Part shown: in pieces, positions 16,002-23,974 of the stretch
Layout of the letters: every line of letters begins with the position of its first letter
Numbering within the stretch: position 1 is the stretch's first letter
Translations under genes and position numbers: made by a program
Assembly (NCBI RefSeq): GCF_029076695.1
Contig: NZ_JARFIK010000002.1
Span: forward strand, 1 to 64,000
Length of the DNA: 64,000 nucleotides
Source: Adlercreutzia equolifaciens
GTDB taxonomy: Bacteria > Actinomycetota > Coriobacteriia > Coriobacteriales > Eggerthellaceae
Reading direction: 5' to 3'
Notes under the pieces: model-generated
Seen by the model: only the letters and a program-made list of their open reading frames with translations
Databases searched by the model: none
Told to the model about the DNA's origin: nothing

Positions 16002-16821
16002 CGCCGTTTGCGAGGTAGGTTTCGAGCCACTCTTCAAAGCACAGGCCGCTGTCGGTGATGGCACGGGCGTACTCGGCGCCTACGTAGCGGTAGTGCCAGG
16101 GCTCGTAGCCGATGTTCGTGATATCGCTCTTGTCGGTGGGGTAGCGCAGGATGAAGCCGTAGTCGGCGCAGTGCTTCATAAGCCATTTCTGCGCCTTGGC
16201 TTTCTCCTGCTTCTTGTCCAGCTCCTGGTAGCTTTCGTCGACCAGATCGACGGCCAGGCCCGCTTCATGCTCGCTGCAGCCGGGACGCGCCACCCAAAAC
16301 GCCGCTTCCTCCCGAGCCTTCTTGCCCGTAAGCCCCTCGTCCTTGCATTGCTGTACGCGGGCGCGATACAGTTCCCGCTGCTTGGCGCGGGTGCGGAAGG
16401 AGGAGCAGACCACGGGGTGGCGATTCGCCTTGCGGGCTGCTTTCAGCATGGCCTGCAGGCTCTGATAGATGCGCTTGTCTACGGCATGGGCGCCGTCGGC
16501 GAAAGATTTGAGCTCGGGGGCCTCGAAGTTGTCGGGTAAAGGATGCTCCCCGTTGATGAGGCGCAGGTTCCAAGGAAGATCCTCGAGGGTGAGCGCCGGG
16601 GCGTGCAGGCTCAGGGACGTTGCCTGATTGGCGGCGCTGGCCGCCGCGCCAGGATTGAGGGGGCTGTCGGCCAAGCTTGAACCCAGATGCGGCGACGAGG
16701 CGGTGGGGTCGGCGGCAGCGCGGGCTTGACAGCTTGCAACGCCGAGGGCTGCGGCTGCCGCGGTTCCGCCCAGGACGAAGAGGGCCTCACGTCGGGTAAG
16801 GGTGGCATGCTGCACGGACAC
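15988..16821 (-). CDS. D-alanyl-D-alanine carboxypeptidase, VanY-like (peptidase M15)
   Basis: A 277-residue exported zinc peptidase that trims peptidoglycan stem peptides. Catalytic signatures are SSFRTRAKQRELY, CSEHEAGLAVDL (the SxHxxGxAxD zinc site) and EPWHYRYVG with the final zinc His. The N terminus TRREALFVLGG plus a hydrophobic stretch ending VASC suggests a Tat-type lipoprotein signal. The start is GTG 16821, because AGGAGG lies at 16826-16831 directly before it; an upstream ATG at 16875 lacks such a site. Confidence 0.9.
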   Translation of the reverse strand: MSVQHATLTRREALFVLGGTAAAAALGVASCQARAAADPTASSPHLGSSLADSPLNPGAAASAANQATSLSLHAPALTLEDLPWNLRLINGEHPLPDNFEAPELKSFADGAHAVDKRIYQSLQAMLKAARKANRHPVVCSSFRTRAKQRELYRARVQQCKDEGLTGKKAREEAAFWVARPGCSEHEAGLAVDLVDESYQELDKKQEKAKAQKWLMKHCADYGFILRYPTDKSDITNIGYEPWHYRYVGAEYARAITDSGLCFEEWLETYLANGEGRG

Positions 16822-16964
16822 GGGGCCTCCTTTCCGATGGGCTGGGCGCGGAACAACGTCGCTGTTGCCTGCCATGCTGGTGCAGGTTGTTCTCTGCGAA
16901 GAGTAGATGCTGGGGGCATCTTACCTGCATCATTTGATGCTGCTATGGAAAAAGCGTTTTCTCG

Positions 16965-17852
16965 TCAATTATTCATGATGGCGGCAAACTCCCAGTCGAA
17001 CGTGGATTTCGCATCTGAAATGACGGCGAGGCTTTCGGCGGGCGTTCCCAGGATTACCTCGACGGCGAAGGGGGCTAAGGCGGCGTCGACGGTGAGGTTG
17101 ACGCCGGTGTCGGCTACTTCAAAGCAGTTGGCTTTCTTGCCATCCTGGGTACGCTCCAGGGTGAGGCCCCATTGCGCAGCGAGCCACTGGGCGTAGCGTT
17201 CGGGATCGATGGCTTCGGCGGAGGAGCCGCTAGTTTCGTCTTGGGTCAAGGCGGCGTTGTCGGCGTGCTCGACAACAAGCGAGCCCTCGCCTTCCTCGTC
17301 GGCAAGGGAGATGCTGACGGCTTCGGCGTCGGTATTTGCGGGCCCGAAGATGAAGGCCACAGGGCTGCCGCTGGCCTCGTCGAAGATCATCCATCCCTCG
17401 TGGGCATAGGCGTCGTCCTTGTCGGTCGAGGACTGGAAGATGCTCACGGTGCTGACGGCGGTATCGCCGGCCGGGTCCCAGTACAGGGTGCGGTTTCCCC
17501 AGCTCTCGGTATTTGACGGCTCCTCGGCCAGCGATGCATCGAGGAGTCCTTCGTCGACCAAGGATTGGCGGCTCGCGCGAAAACGCTCGGTCCAGCGTTC
17601 CAGCTCTTCGTCGCCGAGAGGTTGAGCCAGAGTCAGGATGTCGTCTTCCAGGTCGCCGTCGAACACTTGGAGACGTTCAAGGAGGTTGGGGGCACTGGAG
17701 GCCACGGTGGGGCGGGAGTGATCCGCCTCTACGTGGAGCTGGCCCGTCATTTGCCTGTCCTGCAGCTGCGAGAACTGGGGCGGCACCAGTATCGAGGCGG
17801 CGAGCACCGTCAGGGTGACGGCAACGGCGGCGATGGTTTTAGCGGTGCCCAT
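16965..17852 (-). CDS. Membrane-anchored extracytoplasmic protein of unknown function
   Basis: A 295-residue protein with one N-terminal hydrophobic segment (about 5-25) and a soluble acidic remainder with WGNRTLYWDPAGDTAVSTV and a single cysteine late in the chain. No known domain is recognised. It starts inside the sensor kinase gene (14-bp overlap, AAGGAGG upstream), so it is translated with the two-component pair and may be a signal-sensing partner or an output of that system. Confidence 0.7.
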   Translation of the reverse strand: MGTAKTIAAVAVTLTVLAASILVPPQFSQLQDRQMTGQLHVEADHSRPTVASSAPNLLERLQVFDGDLEDDILTLAQPLGDEELERWTERFRASRQSLVDEGLLDASLAEEPSNTESWGNRTLYWDPAGDTAVSTVSIFQSSTDKDDAYAHEGWMIFDEASGSPVAFIFGPANTDAEAVSISLADEEGEGSLVVEHADNAALTQDETSGSSAEAIDPERYAQWLAAQWGLTLERTQDGKKANCFEVADTGVNLTVDAALAPFAVEVILGTPAESLAVISDAKSTFDWEFAAIMNN

Positions 17853-19308
17853 GGCGAGCCTCCTTGCTCACAGGGGCAGTGGTGTCGGGGGCCAAGGGAA
17901 GGCGCAAGCGGGCGGTGGTGCCCTTGCCCGGCAGGCTGGTGAAAGAAAGGCTGCCCCCGTGGAGCCGGGCAATGCGCTGGCAAATGGCCAGCCCAAGGCC
18001 GGCTCCGCCCTGGGCGCGCGAGCGAGACTTGTCCACCATGTAGAAGGCCTCGGTGATGCGGTCGATATCCTCCTCGGGGATGCCGGCACCGCTATCGGTG
18101 ACGGCAATCACGTAGGCTGCGCCATCGCAACGTCCCGTGACCGTTATGCGGTGCCCTCGGGCCGGGGCGGCTGCCGGGCCGGCGGCCTCGCACGCCTTGC
18201 GAGCGTTGTCGATCAAATTGAGGCAGGCGGCCTCAACAAGGTCGGGATCAAGGGTGACGGTGGCGTGCTCGGCTCTCACGGTGAGGCTCACGGCGGAGGC
18301 GGTCAGAGCCGGCTCGAGGGCACCCCCTACTTGGCCGAGGAAGGCATCCATGGCCACGGGGCGGCGCTCGAAGTTCTGGCTTTCCAGCACGAGGAGATCC
18401 ATGAGCTTGCGCGAGAGGGCTTCCAGGCGCCGACCTTCGCGGAAAATGTAGCGGGCGCTCTCCCGAGCCTCCTCGCTGGTGTCGGGCCGTGACAGCAGCA
18501 GCTCGGCGTAGCCGATGATGGAAGTCAAGGGCGTTTTGATTTCGTGGGCGAAGGCGCCGATGAAGTCCTCTTGGCGTTGGGCGGCGGCCGTCAAGGCGTT
18601 GACGTGAGCCTCCACCTGATCGGCCATATCGTTAAAATCTTGGGACAAGGTGCTCAGCTCGTCATTGCCCTGGACCGGAACGCGCTCCTCGAGGTTGCCC
18701 TGGGCCATGGCCCGAGAGGCGGTGGAAAGGCGTCGCAGGGGCCTGGTAATCCACAGCGATAGCAATCCTGCGGTAAGGCCGACCACGGCCACGGCCGCTG
18801 CTTCGATAGAGGCGAACAGGCGGAATTGTTCGTCGCGCTGGTGAAACAGCTCATTCACATCGCGCTGGGTTTCTAGGAAGACATCGCCGCCCGTGGTGGG
18901 CACGGGGGTGGCCGCTGCCAGCATGCGTGTGCCGCCGGGACGCTCATCCAGGACCCAGCCTCGCTCTTCGGATCCCAGCGATGAGGCAAGGGCTGTGGCG
19001 GGGGCGCCAAAGGAGGGGCTCGTCATGAGCGTTGCTCCCTCGGCGGTGGTTAAGGCGAAGGACAGGGACTGGTTTGCCGTGGCCTCGGCCAGCTGACGGG
19101 CTGCCAAGGTAAGTTCCCCGGCCGATGCCGTGGTGCCGCTTTCGCTAACCAGTGCATAGCGCAGCAGGTCGCCTTCTTCGAGGAGCGCCTCCACCTCGCG
19201 GTTCAGGGACATCTTGAACTGCGAGTAGATAAGAGCATAGCCTCCCAGCGACAGGGCCAGGGCCGCAACAATCACCATATTGCAGAACAGTTTCCAGGAC
19301 AGGCGCAC
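17839..19308 (-). CDS. Sensor histidine kinase
   Basis: A 489-residue two-TM kinase: TM1 at about 8-30, an extracytoplasmic domain to about 155, TM2 about 157-180, HAMP (RRLSTASRAMAQGNLEERV), a HisKA box with the phosphorylated His in FAHEIKTPLTSIIGY, and a HATPase with N box NLIDNARKA, G1 DSGAGIP and G2 GGAGLGLAI. It starts with GTG 10 nt after the response regulator stop, with AGGA just upstream. The input signal is unknown. Confidence 0.92.
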   Translation of the reverse strand: MRLSWKLFCNMVIVAALALSLGGYALIYSQFKMSLNREVEALLEEGDLLRYALVSESGTTASAGELTLAARQLAEATANQSLSFALTTAEGATLMTSPSFGAPATALASSLGSEERGWVLDERPGGTRMLAAATPVPTTGGDVFLETQRDVNELFHQRDEQFRLFASIEAAAVAVVGLTAGLLSLWITRPLRRLSTASRAMAQGNLEERVPVQGNDELSTLSQDFNDMADQVEAHVNALTAAAQRQEDFIGAFAHEIKTPLTSIIGYAELLLSRPDTSEEARESARYIFREGRRLEALSRKLMDLLVLESQNFERRPVAMDAFLGQVGGALEPALTASAVSLTVRAEHATVTLDPDLVEAACLNLIDNARKACEAAGPAAAPARGHRITVTGRCDGAAYVIAVTDSGAGIPEEDIDRITEAFYMVDKSRSRAQGGAGLGLAICQRIARLHGGSLSFTSLPGKGTTARLRLPLAPDTTAPVSKEARHGHR

Positions 19309-19317
19309 CGGCAGGTC

Positions 19318-19974
19318 CTACCATTCCAAACGATAGCCGACCTTGTAGACGGCTACCAGGCGCTTCTCCAGTCCGAGCTTTTTGCGCATGCGCTGCACGT
19401 GCAGGTCCACCGTGCGACTGTCGCCGAGAGGTCCGTCTCCCCATACCATATCGTAGATGCGGTCGCGGTAGAGAGCTACGTTGCGATTGCGCACGAACAA
19501 CAGCAGGAGGTCGAACTCCTTGGCAGTGAGCGGGACAACTTCTCCGTTCTTGCGAACGCAGTGGGCCGCCGTGTCAATTTCGATATCGGGCGGAAGGGTC
19601 ACCGTGCGACCGAGCTTGCCGCAGCGACGCAGCACGACATCGACGCGGGCCAAAAGCTCCATCAGCTCGAAGGGCTTGGTCACGTAGTCCTGGGCACCTT
19701 GGCGCAGCCCTCGGACGCGATCATCGAGGGAGTCTTTGGCGGTGAGGAAAATAACGGGCACGTCACGGGTTTGGGCGAAGGCCAGCAAATCATAGCCGTC
19801 AATCTTAGGCAGCATGATGTCGAGGAGGGCCAAGTCAAATCGCTCCCGCTCCAGCAGATCGGCGGCAACGCGGCCGTCTTGGGCCCAACGACAGCGATAA
19901 CCGGCTCCTTCCAGAGCAACGGTGAGCAGGTGGGCAATGGCTTCGTCGTCTTCGGCAATCAAGATAGTGTTCAT
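19318..19974 (-). CDS. OmpR-family response regulator
   Basis: A 218-residue regulator. The receiver domain has the acidic pair EDD, phosphoacceptor Asp in LALLDIMLP, the Thr in FLTAKDS and the Lys in TKPFE; the OmpR-type winged helix covers about 125-218 (LTAKEFDLLLLF...SRTVDLHVQRMRKKL). It heads the leftward three-gene operon with the kinase and the membrane-anchored protein. GGAGG precedes the ATG by 8 nt. Confidence 0.94.
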   Translation of the reverse strand: MNTILIAEDDEAIAHLLTVALEGAGYRCRWAQDGRVAADLLERERFDLALLDIMLPKIDGYDLLAFAQTRDVPVIFLTAKDSLDDRVRGLRQGAQDYVTKPFELMELLARVDVVLRRCGKLGRTVTLPPDIEIDTAAHCVRKNGEVVPLTAKEFDLLLLFVRNRNVALYRDRIYDMVWGDGPLGDSRTVDLHVQRMRKKLGLEKRLVAVYKVGYRLEW

Positions 19975-20047
19975 GGCGTAACCTCCGCGGCCATGCTGCC
20001 ACGGAAAGCCATCATTGTTGCATCAGGCCCCGTGGTTGACGAGATCT

Positions 20048-20563
20048 CTACGGGCGCTGACGGGTCAGATTGATGGCCTCCTTGCCCGTGATGGCCTCCA
20101 GTTCGATGACGAGCACGTCAAGACGCTTGAACGCTTTGTCGATTTCCTCCGAGACGAAGTCGTCGAGACCGGGGCAGTATTTGTTGCCGAGAGCGATGAG
20201 CCCCCTCATTTTCTCATCGCCTTCGGCAAGGTGTGCGGTGCCGAAGGTGATGACGCTTCGATAGAAGTTAGTAAGCTCCTCGGGCACCACTTGGCTGCGG
20301 CCCACCACGGTGAAGCACACGCGCGGGTTGGCGGCCAGGGCGTCGAGCTTGTGGCCCGTGGTGGCGCAGTGGAGGTAGAGACGACCGCGCGGTGTCTCGG
20401 CGCTTCCGTCGGGGTCGGCCTCGAACGCATAGCTGATAGGCAGCGCGTACGGGTAGCCGTCGGTGCCGCCGGTACCAAGGATGCCGTAGGCTCCTTCTTC
20501 GAGAATGTCCAGGCACTCATCGAAGGGGAGCATTTGCTTGTGACGGCGCATGGCATGAGACAT
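20048..20563 (-). CDS. Pyridoxamine 5'-phosphate oxidase-fold flavoprotein (NimA-like)
   Basis: A 171-residue split-barrel protein beginning MRRHKQMLPFDECLDILEEGAYGILGTGGTDGYPYALPISY, the pattern of the Nim/PNPOx-like family, members of which bind flavin or heme-like cofactors and in some cases reduce nitroimidazoles. HKLDALAANPRVCFTVVG is also typical. Drug resistance is not implied by sequence alone. ATG 20563 follows AAAGGAG; upstream starts do not have an RBS. Confidence 0.85.
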   Translation of the reverse strand: MSHAMRRHKQMLPFDECLDILEEGAYGILGTGGTDGYPYALPISYAFEADPDGSAETPRGRLYLHCATTGHKLDALAANPRVCFTVVGRSQVVPEELTNFYRSVITFGTAHLAEGDEKMRGLIALGNKYCPGLDDFVSEEIDKAFKRLDVLVIELEAITGKEAINLTRQRP

Positions 20564-20677
20564 GGAGACTCCTTTCGCTTGGTACGGGGCCATTGTAGCA
20601 GGGGGAGTGCGGTACCCCAAGGCTGGGAATGGCTATAATGCGAAGGACGAATGAGGCGCGAGCGAGGAGAGTCGGCG

Positions 20678-21193
20678 GTGGGACGCAAGAAGAACCAAGA
20701 AGAGGGATCTCGCGCTGCAGATGGCGGCGGCCGCTATGACTTCGGGGTGGTGTCCCTGGCCACGCGCAAATCCATGCAGGGTAACAAGCGTCGCGATACC
20801 TCGCCGGAAATGAAAGTGCGTCGCATGTTGCGCGAAATGGGTTTTACCGGCTACCGCGTCGATTGGGCCAAGGCGCCGGGGCGTCCCGACGTGGCGTTCG
20901 TCGGCCGCAAAATTGCCATCGAAGTGCGGGGGTGCTTTTGGCACCGGTGTCCCACCTGTCAGCTGTCGGTGCCCAAGAAAAACGTGGAGTACTGGGAAGC
21001 GAAGTTCGCCCGCAACGTTGAACGGGATGAGCGCAATTTGGTGGCCCTCGAAGAGCAGGGTTGGCGGGTGCTGGTGCTTTGGGAGCATCAGCTGCGCAAA
21101 AAGGAACTGCCCGCCACCCGCCGCTTGATCTATGAGACGGTGCGTCGTCCCGACGACCCGCCCTATGACGAGGCCTTTCCCGAGGAAGCGTAG
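20678..21193 (+). CDS. vsr: Very short patch repair endonuclease (Vsr)
   Basis: A 171-residue endonuclease that nicks at T:G mismatches arising from deamination of 5-methylcytosine. Diagnostic stretches are NKRRDTSPEMKVRRMLREMG, GRPDVAFVGRKIAIEVRGCFWHRC and WEAKFARNVERDERNL; the active-site Asp in PDVAF and zinc-binding Cys/His are present. GTG 20678 has GAGGAG with an 8-nt spacer and is preferred over ATG 20651, whose SD is only 3 nt away. Vsr genes usually sit beside a DNA cytosine methyltransferase; none is present within the window. Confidence 0.88.
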   Translation: MGRKKNQEEGSRAADGGGRYDFGVVSLATRKSMQGNKRRDTSPEMKVRRMLREMGFTGYRVDWAKAPGRPDVAFVGRKIAIEVRGCFWHRCPTCQLSVPKKNVEYWEAKFARNVERDERNLVALEEQGWRVLVLWEHQLRKKELPATRRLIYETVRRPDDPPYDEAFPEEA

Positions 21194-21354
21194 AATGTCG
21201 CGCGGCTTGCGGCGGCCGAGCACGGATCATTGACGGAGGGTCGATGATGGCCCCGCAACGGTTTGGTTGCGACTCGGCGTGTGGAGCGACCATAGCTCGC
21301 TGGCACCTCGTAAGCTGAAACCGTACCTCCGCATTCTCAAGAAAGAAGGTCGTT

Positions 21355-21909
21355 ATGACACAATCAACGGAAGTGCTGGCTGCGCTGAAGCGCGCCGGCA
21401 ATTACAGCAAGTTGGCTATGCACAACGAAGGTCCGCGCAGCTTCAAGCGTGGTCAAGGTGCCCTCATCAAAGTTGTGGCCAAGTTCGGTGACAAGAAGGG
21501 CATCTCTTGCAAGAAACTCGGCCGTACGTTGGGCTGGGGCCATCATGAGGTTATGGCCGTGGCCAAAAAGGCCGCTGACAATGGCTACGTCGACATTACG
21601 AAGAAGGGCGATGGCAAGCATCGCATCTCGCTGACGAAAACGGGCAAGCAAATCCTCAAGAAGCGCATGGCCGCCGAGGACCGAGCCGCTGATGCCGTGT
21701 GCTCTTACCTGACCGATCAGGAGAAGGAGCAGCTGGTGGCGTTGTGCGCCAAGGTGAACGAGGCCTGTGAGGACATGGGTGTCGACTATGCCGAGATTAA
21801 GAAGCGCCCCCATCGTCATCATGGCCACCGCGTGCATCGCTTCGGCCATCATCATTGCGCATCGGGCAGCAAGGCCAAGGGCTCGACTAAGAAGTGCGGC
21901 TGCAAGTAA
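21355..21909 (+). CDS. MarR-like winged-helix protein with a His/Cys-rich tail
   Basis: A 184-residue basic protein. Residues 30-110 fit a winged helix (GISCKKLGRTLGWGHHEVMAVAKKAADNGYVDITKKGDGKHRISLTKTGKQ), followed by a helical MarR-type dimerisation segment (about 110-145). The last 35 residues hold eight His in a short run (HRHHGHRVHRFGHHHC) and a KCGCK end. A metal-binding sensor or metallochaperone-like tail on a DNA-binding protein is my inference. GAAGG precedes the ATG. It is a single gene with a terminator at 21938. Confidence 0.6.
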   Translation: MTQSTEVLAALKRAGNYSKLAMHNEGPRSFKRGQGALIKVVAKFGDKKGISCKKLGRTLGWGHHEVMAVAKKAADNGYVDITKKGDGKHRISLTKTGKQILKKRMAAEDRAADAVCSYLTDQEKEQLVALCAKVNEACEDMGVDYAEIKKRPHRHHGHRVHRFGHHHCASGSKAKGSTKKCGCK

Positions 21910-21937
21910 GGCGCGCAAGCGTAGAGAGCTTGGTAAA

Positions 21938-21976
21938 ACGGGCGCGGCACGTCTTCGGCGGCCGCGCCCGTCGTTT
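21938..21976. terminator. Hairpin terminator between convergent genes
   Basis: ACGGGCGCGGC (21938-21948) / GCCGCGCCCGT (21961-21971), an 11-bp perfect stem followed by CGTTT on the plus strand and, on the minus strand, by TTTTACC. It serves the MarR-like gene and probably pdxT. Confidence 0.8.
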
Positions 21977-21987
21977 GTGCCCGTGGC

Positions 21988-22617
21988 TTAGAGGAGGTCG
22001 AGGAAAAGTCGATAGAGCCGGTTGTCGGCATCGAGCTCTGGATGGAACGCGGCGCCGATTTGGTTGCGGTAGCGCACGGCCACCGGTGCATCCTGGTAGG
22101 TTACGAGGGTTTGTACAGCGGGGCCGACGTTCTCGATGCGCGGGGCGCGAATGAACGTGAGGGGGAGAGGTGCTCCGTCGGGATGTGCGGCGCCGTCTTC
22201 CAGCCACAGGCCTTCGGCATGAAAGCTGCCCAGCTGGCGCCCATAGGCGTTGCGCTGCACGGTAACGGGCAGCGTGCGAAAGCCGTCGACGGCGGTGCGC
22301 TTGGCGGCAAGCTGGCGGTCGAGGTTGGTCGTATCGCCCGATCCATCCAGGTGTTGCGCCAGCAGGATAAGGCCGGCGCAGGTGCCTAGAACGGGAAGGC
22401 CTTCCTGGATGAGCGTGCGTAAGGGGGCGAAAAGACCGGTGTCGCGCAGGAGCTTGGCCTGCACGGTGGATTCGCCGCCAGGGAGCACTAGGCCGTCGAA
22501 GGAATGCTGCAGATCGGCTTCGTGACGCAGCTGGCGAACGGTGCATCCCAGTGCCTCGAGACGCCGTTGGTGCTCGATGAAGGCCCCTTGCACGGCAAGG
22601 ACCGCGATAGTTGTCAT
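21988..22617 (-). CDS. pdxT: Pyridoxal 5'-phosphate synthase glutaminase subunit
   Basis: A 209-residue class I glutaminase that releases ammonia for the PdxS synthase. Markers are the N-terminal AVLAVQGAFIEH, LPGGEST, the nucleophile Cys in LGTCAGLILLA, and the His-Glu of the triad in AAFHPEL. It follows pdxS by 42 bp in the same direction. Confidence 0.96.
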   Translation of the reverse strand: MTTIAVLAVQGAFIEHQRRLEALGCTVRQLRHEADLQHSFDGLVLPGGESTVQAKLLRDTGLFAPLRTLIQEGLPVLGTCAGLILLAQHLDGSGDTTNLDRQLAAKRTAVDGFRTLPVTVQRNAYGRQLGSFHAEGLWLEDGAAHPDGAPLPLTFIRAPRIENVGPAVQTLVTYQDAPVAVRYRNQIGAAFHPELDADNRLYRLFLDLL

Positions 22618-22659
22618 GATGCGTCTCCCTTGGCGCTGGTCTTACTGCGTGCTCTCACG

Positions 22660-23616
22660 TTACTGACCGCGCTCTTCCATGATGAGCTCTATCTCCTGGG
22701 CGTTGATGCCCACCATGGCCTCGCCCAAGTTTTCCGACAGGTTGGCAAGGAGCTCGGGGTCCTGATAGTTGGTGGTGGCTTGGACAATGGCGGCGGCGCG
22801 CTTGGCCGGATCGCCCGACTTGAAGATGCCGCTGCCCACAAAGACGCCCTCGGCGCCCAATTGCATCATGAGGGCGGCGTCGGCCGGGGTGGCAATGCCG
22901 CCGGCGGCGAAGTTCACCACGGGGAGTTTGCCGGCCTCGTGGACCGAGCGCAGCAGGTCGTAGGGCACTTGCAGGCGCTTCGCTTCTTCGAAAAGCTCAT
23001 CGGCGCGCAGGGCCTGTACGGCGCGGATCTGGCTGTTGATGAGGCGCATGTGGCGTACGGCCTGCACCACGTCGCCGGTGCCCGGCTCGCCCTTGGTGCG
23101 AATCATTGCGGCGCCCTCGGCAATACGACGCAGGGCCTCGCCCAGGTTGCGCGCGCCGCAGACGAAGGGGGCGCGAAACTGAGTCTTGTCAATGTGATAG
23201 GTGTCGTCGGCGGGGGACAGCACTTCCGACTCGTCGATATAGTCGATATCGATGGCCTGGAGAATTTGGGCTTCGGCAAAATGGCCGATACGGCATTTGG
23301 CCATGACGGGGATAGAGACGGCAGCCTGAATGCCCTTGATCATGGCGGGGTCGCTCATGCGCGAGACGCCGCCGGCAGCGCGGATGTCGGCAGGGATGCG
23401 CTCCAAGGCCATGACGGCGCAGGCGCCGGCTGCTTCGGCGATGCGCGCCTGTTCCGGCGTGGTGACGTCCATGATGACGCCGCCTTTGAGCATTTGGGCA
23501 AGCTGGCGATTGAGGGCAACTTGCTCGGCACTGCTGGGGAGCGGGGTGGTGGCGCCGGCAGCGGCCGTGGCGGTAGCAGCGGCGTCGGTGGTTTCGGGTG
23601 AGGACAAGGGGGCCAT
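22660..23616 (-). CDS. pdxS: Pyridoxal 5'-phosphate synthase lyase subunit
   Basis: A 318-residue PdxS (TIM barrel) that makes PLP from ribose 5-phosphate, glyceraldehyde 3-phosphate and ammonia. The core from [36 protein letters not shown] is highly conserved; catalytic lysines lie in MAKCRIGH and DKTQFRAPF. It carries an Ala/Thr-rich N-terminal extension of about 28 residues before the usual start, probably disordered. First gene of the pdxST operon. Confidence 0.97.
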   Translation of the reverse strand: MAPLSSPETTDAAATATAAAGATTPLPSSAEQVALNRQLAQMLKGGVIMDVTTPEQARIAEAAGACAVMALERIPADIRAAGGVSRMSDPAMIKGIQAAVSIPVMAKCRIGHFAEAQILQAIDIDYIDESEVLSPADDTYHIDKTQFRAPFVCGARNLGEALRRIAEGAAMIRTKGEPGTGDVVQAVRHMRLINSQIRAVQALRADELFEEAKRLQVPYDLLRSVHEAGKLPVVNFAAGGIATPADAALMMQLGAEGVFVGSGIFKSGDPAKRAAAIVQATTNYQDPELLANLSENLGEAMVGINAQEIELIMEERGQ

Positions 23617-23974
23617 AAGATTCCTTTCTGGGACGAATGGAGCCGAGCTTGGTTCCGTTGGGGCGTGCTGGGTAGTGTAGAATGGCTGTGGTTATATCGA
23701 TATAGCCAGTTTTTTAAAAATTGATAAGGTCACAGCTAGAACCCCCCTCTGGTGTCGAGCCGCTTAAGGCCTCAGTGAGCCGATGGGTAACTCGTCCGCG
23801 AGTTCGTTGAGGTTCAGGCGATCCGATGGGTGTCTTGTCGGCGAACTGCCTGAAGCCCAGGCGTCCCATCGGCGAGCTCCAAGCGCTCCTTCGGCGGACT
23901 CCAGGCGCCCTGATGGGACCTCATGAAGGGGAGGAGCCAAAAAGGAGAGGGCCTAAGAAGGCGAGGGAGCCATC
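23617..23974. promoter_or_regulatory. Divergent pdxST / MocR control region
   Basis: The notable element is an 18-bp near-perfect palindrome, GGTTATATCGATATAGCC (23690-23707, one mismatched pair), followed by an A/T run. It is a likely operator for the adjacent MocR-type regulator and overlaps the expected pdxS promoter. From 23780 to about 23930 there are degenerate repeats of 42-43 nt (see separate entry). No gene of credible quality is seen here. Confidence 0.55.
23780..23930 (+). repeat. Degenerate 42-43 nt tandem repeats
   Basis: Two units, 23780-23822 and 23823-23864, both begin CCGATGGGT and end CAGGCG. A third, more diverged stretch to about 23910 keeps GGCGAGCTCC...CCAGGCG and GATGGGA. 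The similarity is partial, so this may be decaying repeat or regulator half-sites. Confidence 0.35.

Noticed and set aside
23780-23930. Possible CRISPR array
   Set aside because: The repeat units are adjacent with no regular spacers, diverge strongly from each other, and no cas gene is nearby.
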